DNA of 64,000 nt, from contig NZ_JANIFJ010000006.1 in the NCBI RefSeq assembly GCF_024519155.1, positions 62,001 through 126,000 of the forward strand. The letters run 5' to 3'. Shown here one piece after another: positions 9,180 to 18,881 of the stretch. The DNA comes from Mangrovibrevibacter kandeliae (GTDB lineage Bacteria; Pseudomonadota; Alphaproteobacteria; Rhizobiales; Rhizobiaceae). Each line of letters begins with the position of its first letter. The stretch's first letter is position 1. The translations under genes and the position numbers were made by a program. Below the pieces are notes generated by a model. That model ran no database searches. It was given only the letters and a program-made list of their open reading frames with translations, and was not told where the DNA came from.

Positions 9180-10541
9180 ATGCTTGAAGATTCCCCAAAG
9201 TCCTCCGCCGAGGCAGAGAGCCGCGACCCGTCCGCCGCTCACACCGCCGTCGTCCGCGCTCCGTCCGCCGAGGTTGGGCCTCCGGGCGGTGAGCCCGCGC
9301 CCTCGTCGGGCGCGGTGGCGAAGGCAGAGGAGTCCGGCACGGCGCTGGCCCGTCCGCAGCCGGCACAGCCGCCGGCGCCCCCGGCCGCAGCGGTTGCTGC
9401 GCCGCCGAAGAAGAAGGGCAAGGGACGGATCGTCCTCCTCCTGGTCGCCGCTGCGGTGATCGGCGGCGGTGGTTTCTACGGTTATGACTGGTGGACCAAC
9501 GGGCGCTTCCTGATCTCGACCGACGACGCCTATATCGGCGCCGACATGGCGGTGATCTCGCCCAAGGTCACCGGCTACGTCCTCAGCGTTCCCGTGGTCG
9601 AGAACCAGCACGTCAAGGCGGGCGATCCCATCGCCGTGATCGATCCCGGCGATTTCCAGCTCGCGGTGGACTCGGCCGAGGCGAAGATCGCCACGCAGCA
9701 GTCGACCGTCAGCCGCATCGAGGCCCAGCGCGCCGCCGCCGTCGAGCAGGTGCGCCAGTCCGAGGCGAGTCGCGAGTCCGCGAACGCGTCGCTGGATGCC
9801 GCCAATGCGACGCTGGCGCAGGCCGAGCAGGCGCTGCAGCGCGCCCAGGATCTCGTGCGCACCCATGTCGGCACGCAGGCCAATCTCGATCAGGCCAAGG
9901 CCGGCCGCGACACCGCCGCCGCGCAGGTGACGGGCGCCAAGGCCTCGATCTCCTCGGCCGAGGCTGCCATCGCGGCCGCGCAGGCCAATGTCGGCGTGCT
10001 CGATGCGCAGGAGAAGGAAGCCCAGAGCTCGATCCGCGAGCTCGAGATCGCGCGTGACAGCGCCAAGCGCGACCTGAGCTTCACCACGCTCACCGCGCCC
10101 TATGACGGCATCGTCGGCAACCTCTCGGTCCAGCAGGGCGACCTCGTATCGGCCGGCAAGCGGCTCGCCGCCATCGTTCCGGCCGACAAGCTCTACATCG
10201 ACGCCAACTTCAAGGAGACCGATCTCGCCGACATCCATCTCGGCCAGAAGGTCGAGGTCGATGTCGACGCGATGCCTGGACGCAGCTTCGAGGGCCGGGT
10301 GTCGAGCATCGCCCCGGCCTCCGGCGCCGTGTTCTCGCTGATCCCGGCCGACAATGCGACCGGCAACTTCACCAAGGTGGTGCAGCGCGTGCCGGTGCGC
10401 ATCGCGATCGACGACGCCGACGTGAAGGCGGGGCGGTTGCGGCCGGGCCTGTCGGTCGTCGTCGCCGTCGACACCCGCACCACTCCGACCGATGCCGTCG
10501 CGCAGAACGGCGTCTTCACGGTCAGCGACGCGAGCCGCTGA
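9180..10541 (+). CDS. HlyD/EmrA family efflux periplasmic adaptor
   Basis: A 453-residue membrane fusion protein. A long Ala/Pro-rich cytoplasmic N-terminus (about 1-80) precedes one membrane helix (RIVLLLVAAAVIGGGGFYGYDWW). Then comes the biotinyl-lipoyl half-motif with STDDAYIGADMAVISPKVTGYV, a coiled-coil hairpin from about 160 to 285 rich in Ala/Gln/Glu, and the beta-barrel domain (LTAPYDGIVGNLSVQQGDLV). It would link the inner-membrane EmrB-like transporter to an outer-membrane channel encoded elsewhere. The start lies just after the operator palindrome with a GAGG ribosome binding site. The EmrB-like gene follows after 34 nt. Confidence 0.92.
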   Translation: MLEDSPKSSAEAESRDPSAAHTAVVRAPSAEVGPPGGEPAPSSGAVAKAEESGTALARPQPAQPPAPPAAAVAAPPKKKGKGRIVLLLVAAAVIGGGGFYGYDWWTNGRFLISTDDAYIGADMAVISPKVTGYVLSVPVVENQHVKAGDPIAVIDPGDFQLAVDSAEAKIATQQSTVSRIEAQRAAAVEQVRQSEASRESANASLDAANATLAQAEQALQRAQDLVRTHVGTQANLDQAKAGRDTAAAQVTGAKASISSAEAAIAAAQANVGVLDAQEKEAQSSIRELEIARDSAKRDLSFTTLTAPYDGIVGNLSVQQGDLVSAGKRLAAIVPADKLYIDANFKETDLADIHLGQKVEVDVDAMPGRSFEGRVSSIAPASGAVFSLIPADNATGNFTKVVQRVPVRIAIDDADVKAGRLRPGLSVVVAVDTRTTPTDAVAQNGVFTVSDASR

Positions 10542-10575
10542 CCGCGAGCCGCCCCCGCGTTTCGAGGCCATCACG

Positions 10576-12144
10576 ATGTCTGCCGTAGCCGCAGCCCCCA
10601 GTGCGCCGGACACCATTCCGGCGCGAAAGATGTTCGCGTTCCTCGCGATGGTCTTCGGCATGTTCATGGCGATCCTGGACATCCAGATCGTCTCGGCGTC
10701 GCTGTCGGAGATCCAGGCCGGCCTCTCGGCGTCCTCGGACGAGATCGCATGGGTGCAGACCGCCTACCTGATCGCCGAGGTGATCATGATCCCGCTGTCC
10801 GGCTTCCTCGGCCGGATGCTGTCGACGCGGGTGCTGTTCACCATTGCGGCGGCCGGGTTCACCGCGTCTTCGGCGCTGTGCGCGACGGCCTCGAGCATCG
10901 ATGAGATGATCGTCTTTCGCGCGATTCAGGGCTTCATCGGCGGCGGCATGATCCCGAGCGTCTTCGCGGCCGCCTTCACCATCTTCCCGCCGTCGAAGCG
11001 GGCGATCGTCTCGCCGATGATCGGTCTGGTCGCGACGCTCGCGCCGACGATCGGCCCGACGATCGGCGGCTATCTCAGCCATGCCTTCTCCTGGCACTGG
11101 CTGTTCCTCGTCAACGTCCCGCCGGGCATCCTCGTCGCCATCGCCGTGTGGAACCTCGTCGACTTCGACGAGCCGGACCTCTCGCTGTTCGACAAGTTCG
11201 ACTGGTGGGGCCTCATCGGGCTCGCGGCCTTTCTCGGCTCGCTCGAATACGTGCTCGAGGAAGGGCCGCTGAACGACTGGTTCAGCGACGACGCGATCCT
11301 GACGATGGCGATCATCGCAACGGTCGGTGGGCTGCTGTTCTTCGCCCGCGCCTTTCTGGCGCGCGAGCCGATCGTCGACCTCACCGCCTTCACCGACCGG
11401 AATTTCACCTTCGGATCGTTGTTCTCCTTCGTGATGGGCGTCGGCCTCTACGGGCTCACCTATCTCTATCCGGTCTATCTCGGGCGCATCCGCGGCTACG
11501 ACTCGCTGATGATCGGCGAGACGATGTTCGTGTCGGGCCTGACGATGTTCTTCATGGCGCCGATCTCCGGCATCCTGTCACGCAAGATGGACCTGCGGCT
11601 GATGATGGCCATCGGCTTCGTCGCGTTCGGGTCCGGCACCTACCTGATGTCGGGCATCACACACGACTGGGACTTCTGGGAGCTGTTCATCCCGCAGATC
11701 CTGCGCGGCGTCGGGCTGATGATGGCGATGATCCCGATCAACAACGTCGCGCTCGGCACCCTGCCGCCGCAGCGCATGAAGGGCGCGTCCGGCCTCTACA
11801 ACCTCACCCGCAATCTCGGTGGCGCCGTCGGCCTGGCGGTGATCAACACCATCCTCAACGACCGGAGCGTCCTCCATTACGAGCGGCTGTCCGAGCAGGT
11901 GCGCTGGGGGCGGGACGTCGTCGAGGACCGGCTCTCCAACATGGCGGCCTCGCTGTCGGCTGCGGGCGTCGACGGTGACGTCGGTGCGCTGAAGCAGATG
12001 GCCGGCGTGCTGCATCGCGAAGCCTCGGTGATGTCGTTCGCCGACGTCTTCCTGTTCCTGACGGTGCTGTTCAGCGGGCTCGTCGTCCTCAGCATCTTCA
12101 TCAAGAAGCCCGAAGCGCGCGCCGGAGGCGGCGGCGGCCACTGA
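10576..12144 (+). CDS. DHA2 family MFS multidrug efflux transporter (EmrB/QacA type)
   Basis: A 522-residue, 14-helix major facilitator. Signature pieces are MVFGMFMAILDIQIVSASLSEIQ (helix 1, the DHA2 motif D1), FLGRMLSTRVLF (motif A region), RAIQGFIGGGMIPS (motif B) and GPTIGGYLSHAFSWHWLFLVNVPPG (motif C). It is expected to export toxic compounds by proton antiport together with the EmrA-like adaptor upstream. The ATG at 10576 is chosen because an upstream in-frame ATG lies inside the adaptor gene; a GAGG sits about 9 nt ahead. The product ends in a Gly-rich tail. Confidence 0.92.
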   Translation: MSAVAAAPSAPDTIPARKMFAFLAMVFGMFMAILDIQIVSASLSEIQAGLSASSDEIAWVQTAYLIAEVIMIPLSGFLGRMLSTRVLFTIAAAGFTASSALCATASSIDEMIVFRAIQGFIGGGMIPSVFAAAFTIFPPSKRAIVSPMIGLVATLAPTIGPTIGGYLSHAFSWHWLFLVNVPPGILVAIAVWNLVDFDEPDLSLFDKFDWWGLIGLAAFLGSLEYVLEEGPLNDWFSDDAILTMAIIATVGGLLFFARAFLAREPIVDLTAFTDRNFTFGSLFSFVMGVGLYGLTYLYPVYLGRIRGYDSLMIGETMFVSGLTMFFMAPISGILSRKMDLRLMMAIGFVAFGSGTYLMSGITHDWDFWELFIPQILRGVGLMMAMIPINNVALGTLPPQRMKGASGLYNLTRNLGGAVGLAVINTILNDRSVLHYERLSEQVRWGRDVVEDRLSNMAASLSAAGVDGDVGALKQMAGVLHREASVMSFADVFLFLTVLFSGLVVLSIFIKKPEARAGGGGGH

Positions 12145-12192
12145 CGCCGGCGACCCGGCGCCGGTCCGGTCTCCACCGGCCGCGTCGGCACG

Positions 12193-12672
12193 TCAGGCCG
12201 CTGGCTGGTCCGGCAGCCCGAAGCGCTCGCGGATCTTGCGCTCGAGCCGGTCGCGCAGCTCGCGGTAGGCGCCGAGGATCTGCTCGCGCGTCCCCTCGGT
12301 CGCGGACGGGTCGGGCATCGGCCAGAACTCGATCCGCACGGCGTCCGCCCGGGTCGCGTCGAGCGCCACGTGATGGGCTTCGGGCGCCATCGTGACGATC
12401 AGCTCGAAGAAACCGTCCTCCAGTTCGTCGAAGCATCGCGGCAGGCGCGCGCCGAGCCCCAGGCCCTTTTCCGCGAGCACCGCGTCGACGAAGGGGTCGC
12501 GCTCGCCGCTCTTCACGCCGGCGGAGACGATGTAGACGTCGGCCGGCAGCAGCGCGCGCGCCAGCGCCTCGGCCATGGGCGACCGGATGGCGTTGAGACC
12601 GCACAGGAACAGGATCGAGGTCGCGGCCAGCGGCCCGGTCTCCTCTTCGGTCGTGCGATCGGGGCCGGTCAT
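12193..12672 (-). CDS. low-molecular-weight phosphatase / ArsC-like family protein
   Basis: A 159-residue protein of the low-molecular-weight tyrosine phosphatase/thioredoxin-type arsenate reductase superfamily. The P-loop reads CGLNAIRSP, a CX5R signature starting near residue 24, and a later Asp-Pro (MPDPSA) could be the general acid. Arsenate reduction and protein-tyrosine dephosphorylation cannot be told apart from sequence, but there is no ars operon here. It is last in the block DUF2948-hisD-UPF0262-phosphatase, 4 nt after the UPF0262 gene, an arrangement conserved in Rhizobiales. Confidence 0.88.
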   Translation of the reverse strand: MTGPDRTTEEETGPLAATSILFLCGLNAIRSPMAEALARALLPADVYIVSAGVKSGERDPFVDAVLAEKGLGLGARLPRCFDELEDGFFELIVTMAPEAHHVALDATRADAVRIEFWPMPDPSATEGTREQILGAYRELRDRLERKIRERFGLPDQPAA

Positions 12673-12676
12673 GCCT

Positions 12677-13159
12677 TCACAGCCTCCGATGCAGCACGCT
12701 GATCAGCGTGAACAGCCGCCGCGCGGTGTCGAAGTCCACCTCGATCTTGCCGGCGAGCCGCTCGCGCAGGATCTGCGAGCCCTCGTTGTGGACGCCGCGC
12801 CGGCCCATGTCGATCGCCTCGATCTGCGAGGGCGTCGCGCTGCGCATCGCCTCCCAGTAGCTGTCGCAGATCAGGAAGTAGTCCTTGATGACCCGCCGGA
12901 ACGGGGTGAGGGACAGGACGTGGGTGACGACCGTCGTGCCGCTCGCCCCGCTGACATCGAAGACGAGCCGCTTCTCCACCATCGAAAGCTTCAGCCGGAA
13001 CGCCTCGGCGGCGATGCCGGCCGGGGTGAAGCTGTTCTCCTCGATCAGATCGTGGATGGCGGCGGCCCGGTCGTGCTCGACCTCCGGCGGCGCGCGGCCG
13101 ATCGTCTCGTCGAGTTCGACCTCGATCAGCCGGCCGGTGGGGGAGGCGTCGTCGCTCAC
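12677..13159 (-). CDS. UPF0262 family protein
   Basis: A 160-residue protein of the alphaproteobacterial UPF0262 family, function unknown. Recognised features are an N-terminal [13 protein letters not shown], the central [63 protein letters not shown], and a C-terminus ending [18 protein letters not shown]. It has no membrane segment or signal peptide and is presumably cytosolic. It starts 7 nt after hisD ends and stops 4 nt before the phosphatase start, so the three are almost certainly one transcript. Confidence 0.93.
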   Translation of the reverse strand: MSDDASPTGRLIEVELDETIGRAPPEVEHDRAAAIHDLIEENSFTPAGIAAEAFRLKLSMVEKRLVFDVSGASGTTVVTHVLSLTPFRRVIKDYFLICDSYWEAMRSATPSQIEAIDMGRRGVHNEGSQILRERLAGKIEVDFDTARRLFTLISVLHRRL

Positions 13160-13166
13160 CGCCGCC

Positions 13167-14459
13167 TCAGAGGTTCAGCCGGATGGCGACGGAGCGGCCG
13201 TGCGCGTCGAGCCCTTCGGCACGGGCGAGCGCGATGGCCGCAGGCCCGAGCGTTCTGAGGGCGTCCGGGCCGAGCTTCAGGATCGAGGTGCGCTTGACGA
13301 AATCGAGCACCGAGAGGCCGGAGGAGAAGCGGGCCGAGCGGGCCGTCGGCAGCACGTGGTTGGAGCCGCCGACATAGTCGCCGATCACCTCCGGCGTGTG
13401 GCGTCCGAGGAAGATGGCGCCGGCATTGCGGATGCGCGGCAGGAGCGCTTCAGGGTCGGCGACCGCAAGCTCCAGGTGCTCGGCCGCGATGCGGTCGGCG
13501 AGCGCCGGCGCCGCGTCCAGGGTGTCGACGAGGATGATGGCACCGAAGTCACGCCAGCTCGCCGCCGCGACGTCCCGGCGGGGCAGGAGGGTCAGCTGCG
13601 CCTCGACCGCGTCCTCGACCCGGCCCGCGAAGCCTTCGTCGTCGGTGATCAGGATCGACTGCGCCGCCGCGTCGTGTTCGGCCTGGGCGAGGAGATCGGC
13701 GGCGATCCAGTCCGGATCGTTGTCGCCGTCGGCGATGACGAGCACCTCCGACGGTCCGGCGATCATGTCGATGCCGACGGTGCCGAAGACCTGCCGCTTG
13801 GCGGCCGCGACATAGGCGTTGCCGGGCCCGACGATCTTGGCCACCGGGGCGATCGTCCCGGTGCCGAAGGCAAGCGCCGCAACGGCCTGCGCGCCGCCGA
13901 CGCGGTAGATCTCGTCGACGCCGGCGATCGCCGCCGCGGCGAGCACCAGCGGGTTGAGCCGCCCGTCCGGTGTCGGCACCACCATGGCGATGCGCTCGAC
14001 GCCGGCGACCTTCGCCGGCACGGCGTTCATCAGGACCGACGAGGGATAGCTCGCGGAGCCGCCCGGGACGTAAAGCCCGACCGATTCGACCGCCGTCCAG
14101 CGGCTGCCGAGCTCGACGCCGAGCGCGTCGGTGTAGCGGTCGTCGGCCGGCATCTGGCGGCGGTGATGGCTGGTGATGCGCTCGTGTGCGAGTTCGAGCG
14201 CATCGCGCGTCGCAGACTCGGCCGCCTCCAGCGCCGCCGCGATCTCGCCGGGGCCGACCCGCAGGGTGTCCGGCGTCAGGTGGACCCGGTCGAAGCGCGC
14301 GCTCAGCTCGATCAGCGCCGCGTCGCCCTCGGCGCGCACCCGCGCGAGAATGTCACGCACGGCGGCATCGACGTCGACCGACGCCTCGCGCTTGGCGGCC
14401 AGCAGCGCGCGGAACGCGGCCTCGAACCCTTGATCGGAAGCCTTGAGCCTCAGCGGCAA
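13167..14459 (-). CDS. hisD: histidinol dehydrogenase
   Basis: A 430-residue zinc enzyme that oxidises L-histidinol to L-histidine in two NAD-dependent steps, the last stage of histidine synthesis. Family motifs are [75 protein letters not shown] and the C-terminal [21 protein letters not shown]. Length is normal. The start is a TTG (14459) with AGGGG upstream; the protein then begins [13 protein letters not shown], matching the usual HisD N-terminus. It lies between DUF2948 and UPF0262 on the same strand. Confidence 0.97.
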   Translation of the reverse strand: MPLRLKASDQGFEAAFRALLAAKREASVDVDAAVRDILARVRAEGDAALIELSARFDRVHLTPDTLRVGPGEIAAALEAAESATRDALELAHERITSHHRRQMPADDRYTDALGVELGSRWTAVESVGLYVPGGSASYPSSVLMNAVPAKVAGVERIAMVVPTPDGRLNPLVLAAAAIAGVDEIYRVGGAQAVAALAFGTGTIAPVAKIVGPGNAYVAAAKRQVFGTVGIDMIAGPSEVLVIADGDNDPDWIAADLLAQAEHDAAAQSILITDDEGFAGRVEDAVEAQLTLLPRRDVAAASWRDFGAIILVDTLDAAPALADRIAAEHLELAVADPEALLPRIRNAGAIFLGRHTPEVIGDYVGGSNHVLPTARSARFSSGLSVLDFVKRTSILKLGPDALRTLGPAAIALARAEGLDAHGRSVAIRLNL

Positions 14460-14544
14460 CGACGTGGTCCCCTTGAGCCGGCGCGGCGTCTCTCGCCCCG
14501 CGCCTCAGTCCGTCTTCCCCGCGGCCAGAACGAGCCCGGCCGGA

Positions 14545-15012
14545 TCAGCCGATCGTCGGCGGGCGGTCGTGGTCGGGCCGCGCATCCGTGCTCCAGGCGG
14601 CGCCGAGATCGCTCAGCTGCGCTTCGATGCACTCGACGTCGAGCCTTATCCCGGAGCCGCCGGCGAAGACAAGCTCGACGGTGCCGGACGGCGCCTGCGT
14701 CTCGGTGAAGCGGATCGCCAGCAGCGCCAGCACCTGCTCGGGCAGCGCCGCGTCGAGATGGGAACGTGAAACCGCGTTCACCCGGTCGAAATGCAGAAGC
14801 GACCGGCGCCGCTCGTAATGCGGCCGGCGCCAGAAGGCGAGGCGCGGGCGCGGCTCAGCAGCCTCCCAGGCGAAGCGGTTCATCTCCACGACGAACTGCC
14901 GGCGGCGCGGGTCGTAGAGGCAGGAGCCGAGCTTCAGGACGGCGTCCTGGCAGTAGGCGGACAGGACCTGGAGGTCGTCCTGATCGAGGGCGGCGAGACG
15001 CAGGCGGTCCAT
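14545..15012 (-). CDS. DUF2948 family protein
   Basis: A 155-residue protein of unknown function from a family found next to hisD in alphaproteobacteria. Recognisable segments are LRLAALDQDDLQVLSAYCQDAVLKLGSCLYDPRRRQFVVEMNRFAWE near the N-terminus and RVNAVSRSHLDAALPEQVLALLAIRF in the middle. The internal ATG at 15012 (MDRLRLAALD) is chosen over 15039 because it begins at the conserved region. No signal peptide or membrane helix is seen. The 85-nt gap to hisD is compatible with one transcript. Confidence 0.9.
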   Translation of the reverse strand: MDRLRLAALDQDDLQVLSAYCQDAVLKLGSCLYDPRRRQFVVEMNRFAWEAAEPRPRLAFWRRPHYERRRSLLHFDRVNAVSRSHLDAALPEQVLALLAIRFTETQAPSGTVELVFAGGSGIRLDVECIEAQLSDLGAAWSTDARPDHDRPPTIG

Positions 15013-15227
15013 CGGGCGGCGCGCTTTCCTAGACGGCAAAGGTTCGGCTGGTGAAGTAGGTACCGGCCGCGCCGGCGCAAGCGCAAGTGCGAAGCGCAGC
15101 TGAACCCTCGGTCGTCACCTGGCATGACGATCCGGTGACCATTTAACCCGAGGTTCACGCCGTGGATGGCACAGTCCCGCTCTACGCGATCTGTATCCGG
15201 CGGGCTCTGCCGGCATCGGGAGGAGCG

Positions 15228-16415
15228 ATGGCACACGCGCCCAAGGCGGACCAATCCAGCCGCCGGCAGTCCGAGGCCGGCCGTTTCGAGGCACTCGACG
15301 GCTGGCGCGGGATCTGCGCGCTGCTCGTCGTCTGCTTCCATGCCCCGGTCGGCGGCTACGTCCATGCCAGTGCCTTTTTCCAAGGCGCGTTCCTGTTCGT
15401 CGACTTCTTCTTCGTCCTGTCCGGCTTCGTCATCACGCACGCGTTCTACGACCGCCTGCGCAGCGGCCGCGACGCCCGGCGCTTCCTCCTGGCGCGGCTG
15501 TTCCGCGTCTATCCCCTGCATCTCTTCATGCTGGCGCTGTTCGTCGGCTACGAGGCGTTCCTCTATCTGACGCGCGGCTCGGAGGCGGCGTTCCAGGAGG
15601 GTGCCTCGCCGGTCGGGCTTCTGCACAACCTCCTGATGACGCACTCGCTCGGCGTCCTCGACGGGCTCACCTGGAACTATCCGAGCTGGAGCATCTCGGC
15701 CGAGCTCGTTGCCTACACGCTGTTCGCTCTCGCGATGATCGGCGCGCGCCGGCGTCTGGTGCCGCTGGCCGCCATGACGATCCCGGTCGCGCTCGCCGCG
15801 ATCCTCTGGCTCGACGGCACCATCGACACGACCTTCCATCTCGGCTGGCTGCGCTGCCTCGCCGGCTTCTCCGTCGGCGTCCTGATCCGGCGCCTCCTTT
15901 GGGTCGATGCGCCCCTGCAGGCGCTGCCGGGCGACCGTGCGGTCTGGACGGCGGCCGAGATCGCCGTCGTCGGGCTGGTGATCGTCTTCGTGCACGGCTT
16001 CGCCCTCTCCGGCCTGTCGCTCGCCGCGCCGCTCGTCTTCGGCTTCGCGCTCTACGTCTTCTCGCATGAGGGCGGCTGGCTGAGCGTCGGCCTGAAGACC
16101 CGGCCGATCGCCTTTCTGGGCACCGTTTCCTACTCGATCTACATGACGCACGCCTTCGTCATCTCGCGGGCCGAGAACGTCGTGACGGTGCTCCTCGGCA
16201 AGACCGGCTGGACGATCGTCTCCTACGCGGCCGACGGAAAGCGGCTGATGGGCGCCAGTGAAGCACAGTCGCTCGCCGCGCTCGGCGCGATCGTCGCGGC
16301 GACGCTCGTCGCGAGCGCCCTGACCTTCCGCTTCGTGGAGATGCCGGGCATTGCCGCCGGCCGGGCGCTGCTGCGCGGGGCGTCGAGCCGCCGCCTCGTC
16401 AAGCGCCCGGTCTGA
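15228..16415 (+). CDS. acyltransferase family 3 (OafA/ExoZ-like) membrane protein
   Basis: A 395-residue multi-helix membrane acyltransferase. It opens with the diagnostic RFEALDGWRGICALLVVCFH and continues with FFFVLSGFVITHAFYDRL and the RLFRVYPLHLFML segment. At least nine hydrophobic stretches follow. Such proteins move acetyl or other acyl groups onto extracellular or lipid-linked polysaccharides. The ATG at 15228 has an excellent GGGAGGAGC ribosome binding site; an upstream GTG at 15162 in the same frame does not. It is the first gene of the polysaccharide locus and probably decorates the glycan made there. Confidence 0.92.
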   Translation: MAHAPKADQSSRRQSEAGRFEALDGWRGICALLVVCFHAPVGGYVHASAFFQGAFLFVDFFFVLSGFVITHAFYDRLRSGRDARRFLLARLFRVYPLHLFMLALFVGYEAFLYLTRGSEAAFQEGASPVGLLHNLLMTHSLGVLDGLTWNYPSWSISAELVAYTLFALAMIGARRRLVPLAAMTIPVALAAILWLDGTIDTTFHLGWLRCLAGFSVGVLIRRLLWVDAPLQALPGDRAVWTAAEIAVVGLVIVFVHGFALSGLSLAAPLVFGFALYVFSHEGGWLSVGLKTRPIAFLGTVSYSIYMTHAFVISRAENVVTVLLGKTGWTIVSYAADGKRLMGASEAQSLAALGAIVAATLVASALTFRFVEMPGIAAGRALLRGASSRRLVKRPV

Positions 16416-16420
16416 CCGGC

Positions 16421-16446
16421 CAGAGCGTCGTCGCAACGGCGCTCTG
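16421..16446. terminator. hairpin between convergent genes
   Basis: CAGAGCG (16421-16427) and CGCTCTG (16440-16446) form a perfect 7-bp stem with a 12-nt loop between the convergent acyltransferase and O-antigen ligase genes. There is no clear T-run on either side, so terminator function is only a possibility. Confidence 0.3.
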
Positions 16447-16463
16447 TCGGACGCGACGCGGCG

Positions 16464-17774
16464 TCAGGCCGGTCGCACCCGGTTGGCCGACAGGAGCCGC
16501 AGCCCCGCCACCGCGAACCAGACCAGCATCCAGATCGGGTTCGCACGCTCGAACAGGAAGCTTTCGAGGAAGGCGTTGAGGAGGAGATAGGTCAGGATCA
16601 TGAGGAAGAGGTCGGCGAGCCGCCGGCTCTCCAGGTCCCGGCCGGTCCGCACGTAGTCGACGAGCGGCATGATCACCAGCACCAGGACGGCGAGGGCGAG
16701 GCCCGGCCAGCCCATCGAGATGGCGATGTCGAGATAGCCGTTGTGCGCGTTCGGGCTGCCGCGCGGATCCCAGGACAGCTCGAAGTTCCGTTCGGTGTCG
16801 CCCACCGCTGGCGTCTGCCAGAAGCCGTTGAGGCCGAAGCCGGTCCACTCGTGCCCTTGGAAGACCTCGAGCGCGAAGCGCCACAGATCCATGCGGCCGG
16901 TGAAGGTCGTGTCGGGGGCGATGGCCTGCAGGATGTCGTTCAGCGCCGGCGACAGGACGGTGCCGAGCGTCAGGAGGCCCATGGCGATCAACGTCGCCAG
17001 GATGCCGAGCGCGAGCAGCGTGCGGCCGGCGAAGAGCCGCAGGACGACGACGATGCCGGCGACCATCGGCAGCAGCAGCGTCGCGGTCTTGGAGCCGGTC
17101 TTCAGCACGAAGACCACCGACAGGAGGGCGATAGCGATGCCGGTCAGGCGATGGCCGCAGCGCCAGAGATAGACCCCGCAGAAGAACAGGCTGCCGATCA
17201 CCGCGCCGGCGACGTTCTTGTGCGAATAGACGCCGCGCCACAGGCCGGCATGCACGCCGCCTTCGTCCGATCCGTCGTCGATCGCGAGCCCCGGCAGCGC
17301 GAGAACCCCGAAATAGGACAGGAGCAGCGCGCCGAGCACCGCGAGCAGCAGGGCGATGCGGAAGGCGCGCGGGTCCTTCGGAAAGCAGAGGACCCCGGTG
17401 ACGGAGAGCATCGCGAGGAGGGTGAAGAGCGCCGAGCGCAGCGCGTTGTCGGGCTCGGCGGCCCAGAAGGCGCTGGCGGCGAGCCAGGCGAACATCAGGA
17501 GCCAGGTCGGCCGGCAGAGCGAGGCGAGGACGTAGCGCTCGGTGAAGACGAGATGGCCGGCGATCACCGCCGCCGCGAGACCGGAATAGCCGAGCTGGTT
17601 GACCAGCGCGCCGCTGTCGATGTTGCCGCTGAAGGTGACGGCGAAGGGCGTGAGGGTGATGAGCAGCGCAAAGAGCACCGCTGCCGCGAGCAGCACCCGG
17701 GCGAGGTCGGCCCAGCCGGCGGCGTCGAGGCCGCCGACCCGCTCAATTCTGTTCGGGACGCCGATACTGCTCAT
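16464..17774 (-). CDS. O-antigen ligase / polymerase family (Wzy/WaaL) membrane protein
   Basis: A 436-residue, roughly twelve-helix protein of the O-antigen ligase superfamily. The key periplasmic loop contains LSWDPRGSPNAHNGYLDIAISMGWPG, where the His of the HNGYLD motif is the conserved catalytic position. This fold includes both Wzy-type repeat-unit polymerases and WaaL-type ligases. The surrounding flippase, chain-length protein and glycosyltransferases favour a polymerase role in capsule or exopolysaccharide synthesis, but sequence alone does not decide. Its start lies inside the end of the GT2 gene (32-nt overlap), so the two are coupled. Confidence 0.88.
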   Translation of the reverse strand: MSSIGVPNRIERVGGLDAAGWADLARVLLAAAVLFALLITLTPFAVTFSGNIDSGALVNQLGYSGLAAAVIAGHLVFTERYVLASLCRPTWLLMFAWLAASAFWAAEPDNALRSALFTLLAMLSVTGVLCFPKDPRAFRIALLLAVLGALLLSYFGVLALPGLAIDDGSDEGGVHAGLWRGVYSHKNVAGAVIGSLFFCGVYLWRCGHRLTGIAIALLSVVFVLKTGSKTATLLLPMVAGIVVVLRLFAGRTLLALGILATLIAMGLLTLGTVLSPALNDILQAIAPDTTFTGRMDLWRFALEVFQGHEWTGFGLNGFWQTPAVGDTERNFELSWDPRGSPNAHNGYLDIAISMGWPGLALAVLVLVIMPLVDYVRTGRDLESRRLADLFLMILTYLLLNAFLESFLFERANPIWMLVWFAVAGLRLLSANRVRPA

Positions 17775-18723
17775 TGATCTTCCCGAATTCGCCGAGGAAG
17801 CGGCCGAGCGCGACCTGCAGGTGGTAGAGGCCGGCGACCGGCGAACCGGTGCGCCAGCCGAGTGCGATGCCGCGGGGCGCGCTGGCGGCGAGCAGCGCGG
17901 CGCTCTTGGCGAGGCGTCGCAGCCGCGCGGTCGGGCCTGGGTTGCTGCGGGCCTCGATCATCGCCGAAAGCGAGCCGTTGCGCAGGCTGCGCGCGTTGAT
18001 CCAGGAGAACTCCGTGCGCCGCGCCGGCACCGTCTCGTACACCGGCGCCTCGGCGCACCAGGCGAAGCGGAAGCCCTTCGCCCGGCAGCGCGTGTAGAAG
18101 TCGCTGTCGCCGCCGCCGACGAAGTTGAAGGCGGTGTCGAGAAAGGGCGGCCCCATCGCCTCCAGCACCCGCCGGCGAATGAGGACGTTGCCGGAGGAGT
18201 AGAGGATCGGCACCGGGCCGGTCGTGTCGTAGTGCGGCGTGAACACCGGATGGCGGCGGTAGCGGGCGCCGGAGGGGGTCTCGAAGTCCGGCAGCTGCGG
18301 GCCGCCGACGAGGTCCGCGCCGGTCGCCTCCGCCGCTGCGACGAGCCTGGCGATCCAGTCGGGCGGGGCGACCTCGTCGTCGTCGATGACGAGGAGGTGC
18401 TCCATCGCCGGGAACTCGGCAAGCGCCGTCGCCCAGCCGGCATTGTAGGCCGAGCAGTTGCCGCGCGCGTGTGCGACGAGGACGAGGCCGCGCGGCGTTG
18501 CCGCCTCGATCAGCGACCGCGCCGCGGCAAGACCTTCGCGCGCCTCGGCCTCGTTCTCCATCACGACGACGGCGAAGGGCCGATCGGTCGCCTGGACCGC
18601 GAGCGACTGCAGCGTGCGGCGCAGATGCTCCGGCCGCCGGAAGGTGGGAAGCGTCACGACGACGCGCGGCTCCGGCTCGCGCAGGCGCGGCGTGCGGACC
18701 TCGATCGTGATCGCTTCCTGCAT
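17743..18723 (-). CDS. glycosyltransferase family 2
   Basis: A 326-residue GT-A fold glycosyltransferase. The N-terminal donor-binding motif is RVVVTLPTFRRPEHLRRTLQSLAVQ, the metal-binding acidic cluster is LLVIDDDEVAPPDWIARLV, and an acceptor region contains GGGDSDFYTRCRAKGF. The C-terminal part has a hydrophobic stretch (KSAALLAASAPRGIALGWRTG) that may contact the membrane. It would add one sugar to a lipid-linked glycan; sugar and linkage are unknown. The ATG at 18723 (MQEAITIEV) is preferred to an upstream ATG at 18765. It is transcribed divergently from the GT4 gene. Confidence 0.9.
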   Translation of the reverse strand: MQEAITIEVRTPRLREPEPRVVVTLPTFRRPEHLRRTLQSLAVQATDRPFAVVVMENEAEAREGLAAARSLIEAATPRGLVLVAHARGNCSAYNAGWATALAEFPAMEHLLVIDDDEVAPPDWIARLVAAAEATGADLVGGPQLPDFETPSGARYRRHPVFTPHYDTTGPVPILYSSGNVLIRRRVLEAMGPPFLDTAFNFVGGGDSDFYTRCRAKGFRFAWCAEAPVYETVPARRTEFSWINARSLRNGSLSAMIEARSNPGPTARLRRLAKSAALLAASAPRGIALGWRTGSPVAGLYHLQVALGRFLGEFGKINEQYRRPEQN

Positions 18724-18881
18724 GAAGGCGGGTTCCTGACGATGCCCGGCAGTGAAGCATTGCAAGCGTGAAGAAGCATTGAAGATCGACAGAGCTCGTG
18801 ATCCTCTTTTGAGCGACCGGGTTAGGGCGATCGCAAGACAGACGTGCTAAACCCGCCGCATCGCCTGAGCGGAGTGGGCCG

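Noticed and set aside
12193-12672. Arsenic resistance gene
   Set aside because: The CX5R phosphatase loop also fits, but there is no arsR, arsB or acr3, and the position in the hisD block is conserved for other reasons.
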